Assembly (NCBI GenBank): GCA_902488815.1
Contig: CABTXP010000038.1
Location: 1-11,680, forward strand
Length of the DNA: 11,680 nucleotides
Direction of reading: 5' to 3'
From: an uncultured Eubacteriales bacterium
GTDB lineage: Bacteria; Bacillota; Clostridia; Tissierellales; Peptoniphilaceae
Each line of letters begins with the position of its first letter. Within the stretch, counting starts at the first letter, position 1. This document shows, one piece after another, positions 1 to 8,100 of this stretch. The position numbers and the translations under genes are program-made. Below the pieces are notes generated by a model, which saw only the letters and a list, made by a program, of their open reading frames with translations, searched no databases and had not been told where the DNA came from.

Positions 1-1237
1 AATTAAAAACGCAATTTACAAGGCGAAGGAAGAGTCCGGCGCCGATGTAATTATTACGGAAATAGGCGGCACTGTAGGTGATATTGAATCCCTGCCTTTC
101 TTGGAAGCTATTAGACAAATTCACGCGGAAAACAACACCGACGACGTGCTCTTTGTCCACACGGTGCTCATACCTCAAATCCCGGGCTCTGGAGAATTAA
201 AGACAAAGCCTACACAACACTCATATAAAGAACTGATGAGTAACGGCATTAAGCCCGACGTAATTATTATAAGAAGTGACGGCAAGCTCACTCCTTCGGC
301 AAGGGCAAAAATTTCACTGTTTTGTGACGTGCCCAAGGATGCAATTGTAGAGTCTGAAAATGTAGATTTGATTTACGAAGTGCCACTTGTATTTAAAAGA
401 CAGGGCCTTGACGAATTTATATTAAAGTCCCTTTCCCTTGGCAAAAAAGAATTAAAAACTCACGCATGGGAAGAAATGTGCAATAGATTTAAAGAAGCGA
501 AGGAAGAAGTTGAAATTGCATTGGTAGGCAAGTATGTACAACTTCACGACGCATACCTTTCCGTATCCCTTGCCTTAATAGATGCGGGATATGAAAACGG
601 CGCCGTTGTAAAGATAAGATGGATTAACTCTGAAGAAATTACAAGAGACAATGTGGCTGAAAAGTTAAAGGGCATAAACGGAATTATTATCCCCGGAGGC
701 TTTGGCGGCAGAGGCACGGAAGGCATGATTGAAACTTCAAAGTATGCAAGGGAAAATGACATCCCTTACTTCGGCATATGCTATGGCTTGCAAATTGCCG
801 CAATAGACATTGCAAGAAATGTTTTGGGCTACACCACTGCAAGCTCGACTGAAATCGATCCTCAGACACCTTTCCCCATTATCGACCTTTTGGAAAATCA
901 AGTCCATGTGGAAAACTTGGGTGGCACTTTAAGGCTTGGCAACTATCCCTGCACTTTAAGTGAAAATTCTCTTGCCAAGAAACTTTACGGCGAAGACAAA
1001 ATTCTTGAAAGACATAGACACAGATACGAGTTTAACAACAAGTACAGAGGAGAGTTCAGAAAGGCCGGCGTAGAATTTTCAGGCATTAACGAAGACTTGG
1101 ACCTGGTAGAAATTTTAGAACTGCCGAAGAACAAATTCTTCTTAGGCTGCCAATTCCATCCCGAATTTAAATCGCGCCCCAACCATGTGCATCCATTGTT
1201 TAAAGGATTTATAAAAGCGGCACTTGAAAATAAATAA
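1..1237 (+). CDS. pyrG: CTP synthase, 5'-truncated by window edge
   Basis: CTP synthase makes CTP from UTP, ATP and glutamine, the last step of pyrimidine nucleotide synthesis in the cytoplasm. The reading frame is open from base 2, so the gene starts outside the window. 411 residues are visible; aligned by memory to the roughly 535-residue family, about the first 120 residues (P-loop part of the synthase domain) are missing. The visible synthase part has the EIGGTVGDIES motif (fragment residues 20-30), whose Glu is a magnesium ligand in the family. The C-terminal class I glutamine amidotransferase domain has PGGFGGRGTEG, the nucleophile Cys in GICYG (fragment residue 260) and the His/Glu pair in HPEFKSRP (386 and 388), so both halves look functional. 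The residue after the Cys is Tyr where Leu is usual, a minor variation. The gene converges on gap. The product call is near certain; only the start is unknown. Confidence 0.97.
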   Translation, partial: IKNAIYKAKEESGADVIITEIGGTVGDIESLPFLEAIRQIHAENNTDDVLFVHTVLIPQIPGSGELKTKPTQHSYKELMSNGIKPDVIIIRSDGKLTPSARAKISLFCDVPKDAIVESENVDLIYEVPLVFKRQGLDEFILKSLSLGKKELKTHAWEEMCNRFKEAKEEVEIALVGKYVQLHDAYLSVSLALIDAGYENGAVVKIRWINSEEITRDNVAEKLKGINGIIIPGGFGGRGTEGMIETSKYARENDIPYFGICYGLQIAAIDIARNVLGYTTASSTEIDPQTPFPIIDLLENQVHVENLGGTLRLGNYPCTLSENSLAKKLYGEDKILERHRHRYEFNNKYRGEFRKAGVEFSGINEDLDLVEILELPKNKFFLGCQFHPEFKSRPNHVHPLFKGFIKAALENK

Positions 1238-1241
1238 AATT

Positions 1242-1270
1242 AAAGGAAGTTCTCACGAGCTTCCTTTTTT
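1242..1270 (+). terminator. Intrinsic terminator of pyrG
   Basis: It begins 5 bases after the pyrG stop. The stem GGAAGTTC pairs with GAGCTTCC (one G-T pair) around a 4-base loop and is followed by six T. Flanking AAA/TTT can extend the stem. Confidence 0.88.
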
Positions 1271-1278
1271 GATGCAAT

Positions 1279-1305
1279 AAAAAAGACACTCACATGGAGT
1301 GTCTT
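1279..1305 (-). terminator. Intrinsic terminator of gap
   Basis: Read on the minus strand, AAGACACTC and GAGTGTCTT form a perfect 9-bp stem around a 5-base loop, followed by a run of six T. It starts 4 bases after the gap stop codon. It is a separate hairpin from the pyrG terminator, so each of the two convergent genes has its own. Confidence 0.88.
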
Positions 1306-1309
1306 CTCT

Positions 1310-2326
1310 TTACATTTTTTCCGCAACCATATTTGTAATGTCAAGTACTCTCTTTGAATATCCCCATTCATTGTCATACCATGCCACTACTTTCATAAGG
1401 CCGTCCATTTCCTTTGTAAGAAGAGAGTCAAAGACTGATGAATTGTCTTCTTTAACTACGTCCGTACTTACAATTGGATCTTCCGAATATTTTAAAATAT
1501 TTTTAAGTTCTCCTTCCGAAGCTTTTTTAATTGCAGCATTTACTTCTTCAACTGTTGCCTTCTTTTCAAATTCGCAGGTAAGGTCCACAATACTTCCCGT
1601 AATTACAGGAACTCTTAAAGCAAAACCTGTAAGCTTACCTTTTACTTCCGGCACTACAAGGCCTACGGCTTCAGCGGCACCCGTTGATGTAGGCACTATG
1701 TTTACAGCTGCGGCTCTCGCCCTTCTGTAGTCCTTCTTGTGATAAGAGTCGTGAATGTTTTGGTCGTTGGTGTAGGCATGAACTGTAGTCATGAAACCTC
1801 TTTTGATTTTAAAGTTGTCGTTTAAAACTTTTACCACCGGTGCAAGACAGTTTGTGGTGCAGGATGCGTTGGAAATTATGTCGTGCTTAGTGCTGTCGTA
1901 ATCCTTGTCATTAACTCCCATTACTATTGTCACATCTGCGCCCTTTGCAGGAGCTGTAATGACAACTTTTTTCGCTCCCGACTGTAAGTGAAGGCTTGCC
2001 TTTTCCTTCGTTCTGAAAACTCCTGTAGAATCTATTACTATGTCTACTCCTCTTTTGCCCCAGTCAATCTTTAGAGGATCTCCTTCGGAAATCATTTCAA
2101 TTTTCTTGCCGTCTATAATGATGTGGTTCTCATCATAGGATACTTCTCCCGGGTATCTGCCGTATATTGAATCGTATTTAAACAAATGGGCGAAAAAATC
2201 CACCTTGTCCTTTGCATTTATATCTACAAGGGCAACAATTTCAAATTTGTCATTTTTATTTAAAAGATGTTCTCTCAATACATCTCTTCCGATTCTGCCG
2301 AAACCCATTATTGCAACTTTTTTCAT
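1310..2326 (-). CDS. gap: Glyceraldehyde-3-phosphate dehydrogenase, type I
   Basis: It oxidises and phosphorylates glyceraldehyde 3-phosphate to 1,3-bisphosphoglycerate with NAD in glycolysis. The 338-residue length is normal. The Rossmann motif GFGRIGR is at residues 8-14. Asp35 ends the second strand (VALVD), which favours NAD over NADP. The catalytic Cys156 lies in SNASCTTNCLAP and the partner His183 in TTVHAYTND. The family motifs NIVPTSTGAA (209-218) and WYDNEWGYS (316-324) are present. The open frame extends 24 codons further upstream, but the ATG at 2326 is chosen because AAGGAGGT sits 5 bases before it and because MKKVAIMGFGRIG is the normal family N-terminus. The gene stands alone with its own promoter and terminator, rather than in the usual gap-pgk-tpiA cluster. 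It lies next to the other glycolytic genes pyk and pfkA. Confidence 0.97.
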   Translation of the reverse strand: MKKVAIMGFGRIGRDVLREHLLNKNDKFEIVALVDINAKDKVDFFAHLFKYDSIYGRYPGEVSYDENHIIIDGKKIEMISEGDPLKIDWGKRGVDIVIDSTGVFRTKEKASLHLQSGAKKVVITAPAKGADVTIVMGVNDKDYDSTKHDIISNASCTTNCLAPVVKVLNDNFKIKRGFMTTVHAYTNDQNIHDSYHKKDYRRARAAAVNIVPTSTGAAEAVGLVVPEVKGKLTGFALRVPVITGSIVDLTCEFEKKATVEEVNAAIKKASEGELKNILKYSEDPIVSTDVVKEDNSSVFDSLLTKEMDGLMKVVAWYDNEWGYSKRVLDITNMVAEKM

Positions 2327-2330
2327 TTTT

Positions 2331-2338
2331 ACCTCCTT
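2331..2338 (-). promoter_or_regulatory. Ribosome binding site of gap
   Basis: AAGGAGGT on the minus strand, 4-5 bases before the ATG at 2326. It is a near-perfect Shine-Dalgarno sequence. It fixes the start against the longer open frame and fits a highly expressed gene. Confidence 0.85.
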
Positions 2339-2396
2339 GGTACCCGATAGGTCTAATCTGTTCCCATTTATTTTATCAATAAATCTATCTTTATAC

Positions 2397-2426
2397 AATA
2401 TACCCGCCTTATAATTTTTACCACAA
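2397..2426 (-). promoter_or_regulatory. Probable promoter of gap
   Basis: In the gap between pyk and gap, the minus strand has TTGTGG and TATATT with 18 bases between them, similar to sigma-A -35 and -10 boxes. The -35 overlaps the T-run of the pyk terminator. Transcription would start near 2390 and leave a leader of about 65 bases. A second AT-rich box (TATAAA, 2390-2395) lacks a -35 at good distance. The assignment rests only on spacing and similarity. Confidence 0.4.
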
Positions 2427-2449
2427 AAAAAGTGAGGTGTGCCCTCACT
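2424..2449 (-). terminator. Intrinsic terminator of the dnaE-pfkA-pyk operon
   Basis: On the minus strand AGTGAGG and CCTCACT form a perfect 7-bp stem around a 5-base loop, followed by seven T. The 5' arm contains the pyk TGA stop (2445-2447), so the hairpin begins inside the coding sequence. Confidence 0.87.
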
Positions 2450-4181
2450 GTTTTTCTACCGTGCCCGACTTTGCATTTATTAAAATCATATCTCCGGTCT
2501 TTAATTTATTACATATGTCTTTCGCTCCCACTATTGTAGGAAGTCCCAAGTTAAGTCCCACAATTGCGCCGTGAGATGTAAAGCCGGCTTCTTCCACTAC
2601 GAGGCCCGCAGCCTTTTCAATATAGACAATCATGTCCTTGTCCGTGTAGGGACTTACCAATATGTCCCCTTCTCTAAATTCATTAAAGTCGCATCCTTCT
2701 TCTACTACAAAAGCTCTGCCTGTGACAGATTTTTCTCCGATGCCTGTGCCGCGAACCAATAGCTCGCCAACTGTTTGAACTTTAATTAAGTTGGTGCTTC
2801 CTGCAAGTCCTACAGGTACTCCCGCAGTAAGTACCACCGTGTCGGAACTCTTTACATAGCCGTGGGCTTTTGAAATTTCCACCGCATTTGCAATGACTTC
2901 GTCTGTGGAAAATATTTTTTCAGATAGGAGCGCCTCAACTCCCCAGGTGAGGGAAAGTTGTCTTCTCACTTTCTCATCTGTCGTCACGGCAATGATTTGA
3001 TTCTTGGGTCGAAACTTTGCAATTGCTCTTGACGTTCCCCCGCTTGTCGTTGCAGTTATAATTGCATCGGCATTAATGTCCGCCGCAATTTGGCAGGTGC
3101 TTTTGCCGATGGAGTTTGTAATGTTTCTGTCGTTCATTAAAATTTTTTCACGCAAAAGCTCGTCGTAATCTATGGACTCTTCCATTGCCCTTGCAATTTT
3201 TGCCATGGTCTTTACGGCTTCCACAGGATATGCCCCGGAGGCGGTCTCTCCCGATAACATTATGGCATCTGAGCCGTCAAGGACAGCATTTGCCACGTCA
3301 TTTGCTTCCGCTCTGGTAGGCCTCGGATTTCTGATCATACTGTCAAGCATTTGAGTTGCCGTAATGACGGGCTTGCCCTTTAAGTTACATTTCTTAATTA
3401 TTTCTTTTTGAATAATCGGGACTTCTTCCGTGGGAATTTCAACTCCCAAATCTCCCCTGGCAACCATTATGCCGTCCGAGACTTCAATTATGTCATCAAT
3501 ATTTTCCAATCCTTCTTTGTTTTCAATTTTGGAAATTATTTGAATGTTGTACATGCCTTCCGACTCAAGGACACTTCTGATGTTAAGGACGTCTTCCTTG
3601 GTGCGGACAAAGGACGCCGCCACAAAGTCTATGTCTTCCTTGACGCCGAATTTTAAATCTGCAACGTCTTTTTCCGTAAGTGATGGAAGTCTCAGCTTGA
3701 CATTGGGGACGTTGACGCCCTTCTTCGACTTAATAAATCCGCCGTTTACGACCTTGGTGTGAATTTCATCTCCCGTGACACTCTCCACTTTAAGTTCAAT
3801 TAAGCCGTCATCTATTAAAATACTGTCTCCCTTTTTTATGTCCTTGGGCAGTTCCTTGTAAGTAATGGAGGCGATTTTTTCGTCGCCTGTAATATCCTCG
3901 GTAGTTAAAATATATTCATCATCTACATTTAAGTAGGGCTCCATGTCGTCTTTTAAATTGCCTAAGCGAATTTCCGGCCCCTTTGTGTCAAACATTATTG
4001 CCACAGGTCTTTGTAATTTTTCTCTTACTTTTTTTATTCTATCTATTTTTATTTTGTGCTCAGGTATACTTCCGTGAGAAAAGTTAAGTCTTGCAACGGA
4101 CATTCCCTCGTTAACGAGTTGTTCCAAAACCTCTTCACTTTCACTTGAAGGTCCTATTGTGCAAACTATTTTTGTTCTCAT
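2445..4181 (-). CDS. pyk: Pyruvate kinase with C-terminal PEP-utiliser domain
   Basis: It transfers phosphate from phosphoenolpyruvate to ADP, giving pyruvate and ATP, the last step of glycolysis. From the chosen ATG it has 578 residues. The N-terminus RTKIVCTIGPSS and catalytic-barrel motifs are present: Arg31 in RLNFSHG, FDTKGPEIR (64-72), Lys218 in ISKIEN, and Asp244 in ARGDLGVEIP; MLDSMIRNPRPTRAE follows at 278-292. About 100 extra residues (from about 478) form the PEP-utiliser-like mobile domain known from Bacillus and Geobacillus pyruvate kinases, ending with TSHGAIVGLNLGLPTIVG around His537. An upstream in-frame GTG (4187) is rejected because it lies inside the Shine-Dalgarno GAGGTG, which is ideally spaced for the ATG at 4181. 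It is the last gene of the operon; pfkA ends 7 bases upstream. Confidence 0.97.
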   Translation of the reverse strand: MRTKIVCTIGPSSESEEVLEQLVNEGMSVARLNFSHGSIPEHKIKIDRIKKVREKLQRPVAIMFDTKGPEIRLGNLKDDMEPYLNVDDEYILTTEDITGDEKIASITYKELPKDIKKGDSILIDDGLIELKVESVTGDEIHTKVVNGGFIKSKKGVNVPNVKLRLPSLTEKDVADLKFGVKEDIDFVAASFVRTKEDVLNIRSVLESEGMYNIQIISKIENKEGLENIDDIIEVSDGIMVARGDLGVEIPTEEVPIIQKEIIKKCNLKGKPVITATQMLDSMIRNPRPTRAEANDVANAVLDGSDAIMLSGETASGAYPVEAVKTMAKIARAMEESIDYDELLREKILMNDRNITNSIGKSTCQIAADINADAIITATTSGGTSRAIAKFRPKNQIIAVTTDEKVRRQLSLTWGVEALLSEKIFSTDEVIANAVEISKAHGYVKSSDTVVLTAGVPVGLAGSTNLIKVQTVGELLVRGTGIGEKSVTGRAFVVEEGCDFNEFREGDILVSPYTDKDMIVYIEKAAGLVVEEAGFTSHGAIVGLNLGLPTIVGAKDICNKLKTGDMILINAKSGTVEKQ

Positions 4182-4184
4182 ATT

Positions 4185-4191
4185 CACCTCA
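4185..4191 (-). promoter_or_regulatory. Ribosome binding site of pyk overlapping the pfkA stop
   Basis: The minus strand reads TGAGGTG: TGA (4189-4191) is the pfkA stop and GAGGTG is the pyk Shine-Dalgarno. GAGG is 5 bases from the ATG at 4181. The overlap suggests translational coupling and decides the pyk start. Confidence 0.75.
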
Positions 4192-5148
4192 AATTGAAAC
4201 TAATTTTAAAATTTCGTAAAGCTTTTCGTTAAATGTATTTTCCACAGCGATGGCTTTACCAAGTTCCATTTTTCTAATCTTATTGCCCACATAGCCAAGA
4301 GCCACACCTGTTTCTCCTTTTAAAAACAAATCTACGGCAATTTTTCCCATGGCAGTTGCCAAAATTCTGTCTACTACTGTAGGCTCTCCACCTCTTTGAA
4401 GGTAGCCCAAGATTGTAACTCTCGTATCTACACCTGTCATCTCTGTAAGCTTCTTTGCAGCTTCATAGGGATCCATTGTCCCTTCAGCAAGGACAATAAT
4501 GTGGTGTCTCTTCCCTCTGTTTTTGCCGGCAATAACTTTCTCCGCAATTTCTTCCAAAGGCACGTCCTTCTCGGGGATAATAATATTTTCAGCTCCACCT
4601 GCCACCCCTGCATAGAGGGCAATGTCGCCGCAGTGTCTGCCCATTACTTCAACTACATTTGCTCTTCCGTGAGCCTCGGTTGTATCTCTAATGTTTCCTA
4701 TGGCATTTGTCACGGTTGTAAGTGCCGTGAAAAATCCTATAGTGTAGTCCGTATATCCAAGGTCGTTGTCAATGGTACAAGGTATGCAGATTACATTTAT
4801 GCCCTTTTCTTTAAGGGCATTTGCTCCCTTGAAAGTTCCTTCGCCCCCTAAGATAAATATACAGTCGAAGTTAAAGACGGAAATTACATTTAAAGCTTTT
4901 TTAAAGCCTTCATCAGTTTTAAATTCCGAACTTCTGCTTGTGCCTAAGAAGGTGCCTCCTCTGTGAATAATATCCGCAACGGATGTTATATCCATTTTAA
5001 AAACTTCCCCGTCTATTAAACCTTGGAAGCCGTTTCTCACACCGTAGACTTCAATGTCGTGGTAAATTGCGCTTCTGCAAATCGCTCTTATGCCTGCGTT
5101 CATCCCCGGCGCATCTCCGCCGCTTGTGAGTATTGCAATTTTTTTCAT
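4189..5148 (-). CDS. pfkA: ATP-type 6-phosphofructokinase
   Basis: It phosphorylates fructose 6-phosphate to fructose 1,6-bisphosphate, the committed step of glycolysis. The 319 residues are colinear with the numbering I know for E. coli PfkA. Conserved are the N-terminal TSGGDAPGMNAG, Arg72, the catalytic TIDND (125-129, Asp127), Arg154, Arg162, MGR (169-171), Glu222, Arg243 and QRGG (251-254). Gly104 is kept, which marks ATP rather than pyrophosphate as phosphoryl donor. Three positions are unusual: Glu103 replaces the metal-binding Asp of GGDG, Cys124 replaces the Gly of PGTIDND, and Tyr249 replaces the His of GHIQRGG. The effector-site residues Arg21, Arg25, Glu187, Lys213 and His215 are kept, but position 54 is Ile instead of Arg. 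The ATG at 5148 has GAGG 5 bases before the remaining spacer. It lies between dnaE and pyk in one operon. The family call is firm; normal kinetics and regulation are not assured. Confidence 0.95.
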   Translation of the reverse strand: MKKIAILTSGGDAPGMNAGIRAICRSAIYHDIEVYGVRNGFQGLIDGEVFKMDITSVADIIHRGGTFLGTSRSSEFKTDEGFKKALNVISVFNFDCIFILGGEGTFKGANALKEKGINVICIPCTIDNDLGYTDYTIGFFTALTTVTNAIGNIRDTTEAHGRANVVEVMGRHCGDIALYAGVAGGAENIIIPEKDVPLEEIAEKVIAGKNRGKRHHIIVLAEGTMDPYEAAKKLTEMTGVDTRVTILGYLQRGGEPTVVDRILATAMGKIAVDLFLKGETGVALGYVGNKIRKMELGKAIAVENTFNEKLYEILKLVSI

Positions 5149-5151
5149 AAT

Positions 5152-5158
5152 AACCTCA
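5152..5158 (-). promoter_or_regulatory. Ribosome binding site of pfkA overlapping the dnaE stop
   Basis: The minus strand reads TGAGGTT: TGA (5156-5158) ends dnaE and GAGG is the pfkA Shine-Dalgarno, 5 bases before the ATG at 5148. The layout is the same as at the pfkA-pyk junction. Confidence 0.72.
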
Positions 5159-8100
5159 CTTTAAAACTATATTCTCTCCGCCTACTTGAAACTTTTCTAT
5201 AATGGCGGACTTAATGCCTAAAATTTTACTTTCGTCCACGTTTAAATCCTCCGAAGCCCTTAAAGACTTTTTGGATTTTTCAAAATAAATTATTAAGGGA
5301 GTGGTGCCCCTGTATATATTTAAAATTTTCTTAAGCTCTGCAAGTTCTTGTTCCTCATCATCCCCCGGCAGCTTTACAAATAGTTTTGCCGTGGAAAAAT
5401 TCTCAAGGTCGTATATTGCCGACACTAAAATTTTCGGCTCTTCCACATCGGATCTTGATATGTCTCCTGCGATTAAAACACTCTTCCCCTCTTCAATAAG
5501 GTCTCTGTATCTGTTGTATACATTGGGGAAAATTACAAGTTCAATTGTGCCGTAAAAGTCTTCCAAAGTTGCAAAGGCCATTATCTGATTGTTCTTTGTG
5601 ACAAAGTTTCTCTTTGTCGTAATAATGCCGCCGATTTTCAAATTGACTTCACGCAAATTTCCCTCTTCATATTTTTCAAAGATTTGTGCCGTGTTTTCCG
5701 TGGAATTATTTTCAATTATCTCCCTGTAGGGATCAAGGGGATGGCCTGAAATGTAAATGCCTAAAAATTCCTTTTCCATCTCTAATTTAATCTTTTGAGA
5801 ATAGTCTCTTAAACTTGGAAGTGTAAATATCTCTTCGTAGTTGTCGAAGAGGGAGAACTGTCCCTTGACATTGTTCTTCACGCCGTTTAAGGCATTGGAG
5901 ATAAACTGCTCATACACCGCCATGTGCTGCGGCCTTTTGCCCCCTAAGGAGTCTGTGGCTCCGCACTTTATTAAACATTCAACTGCTCTTTTGTTAATAG
6001 CTTGACTGTTTTCCTTTGCCATTTTTTCAATCATGTCTTGAAGAGATGTGAACTTTCCTTTTTCCCTTGCCTTTATTAAAGTTTCGATAAAGTTTTTACC
6101 CACATTTTTTACGGCCTTTAAGCCGAAGCGAATGCCTTGGTCTTCTACGGAAAATTCTCCCGAACTCATATTTACATCGGGTGGCAAAATCTTTATGCCC
6201 AATCTCTTGCACTCTTCTATATAGAGTGACACTTGCCTTGCATCTTGAGAGTAAGTGGAGATTTGCGCCGCCATAAATTCCTTCGGGTAGTAGTACTTTA
6301 AGTATGCCGTGCGATATGCAACTATTGCATATGCCACGGAGTGAGATTTGTTAAAGGCGTAGTTTGCAAAGTCAATCATCAAGTCGAAGATTTCATTGGC
6401 GCTTTTTTCATCTACGCCGTTTTTTATTGCTCCCGCAACTACTTCACTTCCCTCAGTTGTGCCGTAAATAAAGTTGTGCCTTTCTTCTTCCATGACGTCC
6501 ATTTTCTTTTTACTCAAGGCACGGCGCACAAGGTCCGCACGACCCAAGGAGTAGCCGCCGATTTTTTGCACGATTTGCATAACCTGTTCCTGGTAGACGA
6601 TACAGCCGTAGGTGGGCTCAAGTATCTCTTTTAACGCCGAATGAATGTATGAAATTTTACTCCTGTCGTGTTTTGACTCGCAAAACTTTGGAATTTGAGA
6701 CATAGGTCCCGGTCTGAATAGAGAGTTTGCAGCCACAAGGTCTTCAAAGGCGTCGGGGCGCAATTCCTTTAAGAAGTTGCGCATACCTTGAGATTCAAAT
6801 TGAAAGACTCCCAAGGTCTCGGCCTTTTCAAACATCTTTAAGACTTTTTTGTCGTTTAAAGGAAGCTTTGAAAAATCTATTTTTACGCCATAGTTCTTTT
6901 CAATCATGAGAAGAGCGTCACGAATTACAGTGAGTGTTCTAAGGCCCAAGAAGTCCATTTTAAGAAGGCCAAGCTCTTCTAATTCAATCATGTTAAACTG
7001 TGTGGCAATTATGTCCTGGTTTCTCGTAAGAGGCACGTACTCGGTAATGGGATCCTTTGAAATTAAAACTCCCGCAGCGTGAGTGGAGGTATGACGCGGC
7101 AGTCCTTCCACTTTAATCGCCGTGTCAATCAGCTTTTTAATCTCCGGGTCCTTGTCGTATTCTTCCTTCAGCGCCGGATTTAAAGTAAGCGCCTTTTCAA
7201 TGGTCATCTTTAACTCTTGAGGCACAAGCTTTGCAATGTAGTCCACCCTGCCGTAGGAAATGTCCATGGCACGACCCACGTCTCTTATGGCATTACGCGC
7301 CGCCATTGTACCGAAGGTCACAATTTGAGCCACACGGTCCTTGCCGTATTTTCCCACCACATAGTCAATTACTTCTTCACGTCTTTCGTAGCAAAAGTCA
7401 ATGTCAATATCGGGCATTGTAACTCTCTCGGGATTTAAAAATCTTTCAAAGAGAAGATTAAACTCCAAGGGATTTACGTCTGTAATTTGAAGAGCATAGC
7501 TTACCAATGACCCTGCCGCCGAACCACGACCCGGTCCCACTTCAATTTTGTTTCTCTTGGCATAGGAAATAAAGTCCCACACAATTAAAAAGTAGTCGGT
7601 AAAGCCCATAGAGTTAATAGTATTTAGCTCGTACTCCGCCCTCTTTATTATTTCGTCCGTTACTTTTTCAAACCTTTCCTCAAGGCCTTTAAAGCAAAGG
7701 TGGTGTAGATACTCTACATTTGTAAAGCCTTCGGGGAGTTTAAACTCAGGTAGGTGGAGCTTGTGAAATTCAATCTCCACATTACACTTGTTTGCAATTT
7801 CAACTGTGTTTAGAAGAGCCTCTTTGTTGTCAACTGCTTCATACATTTCCTCAGGACTCTTTAAATAAAACTCGTCCCCCGGAAACTGCATCCTCTCCTT
7901 GTCCTTAATAGTCTTGCCCGTTTGAATGCAAAGGAGTATGTCGTGAGCTTCCGCATCTTCTTTATTTAAATAGTGAACGTCGTTGGTGGCAATGAGCTTG
8001 AAGTTTTCTTCTCTTGCCATGGCCTCCAAATTTCTGTTCACTTCAATTTGTTCTCTAATGTTGTGATTTTGAAGTTCCAAATAAAAATCGTCTTTGCCGA

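Noticed and set aside
1299..1730. 143-codon open frame on the plus strand opposite gap
   Set aside because: It lies antisense to the well-conserved gap gene, has low-complexity Ser/Thr-rich content and no ribosome binding site or family motif that I recognise.
2327..2398. 24-codon N-terminal extension of gap
   Set aside because: The near-perfect AAGGAGGT lies within this extension, 5 bases before the ATG at 2326, and no GAPDH has such a leader. The stretch is better read as the 5' leader.
2327..2444. Riboswitch or operator in the gap leader
   Set aside because: Apart from the terminator, promoter-like boxes and ribosome binding site I see only a short repeat CGGGTA (twice), with no stable conserved fold or clear inverted repeat.
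4182..4187. GTG start two codons upstream of the pyk ATG
   Set aside because: The GTG is part of the Shine-Dalgarno sequence itself, and using it would leave no ribosome binding site.
4396..4851. 151-codon open frame on the plus strand opposite pfkA
   Set aside because: It is a mirror frame of pfkA with no recognisable domain. The Cys/His-rich look follows from the codons of the opposite strand.
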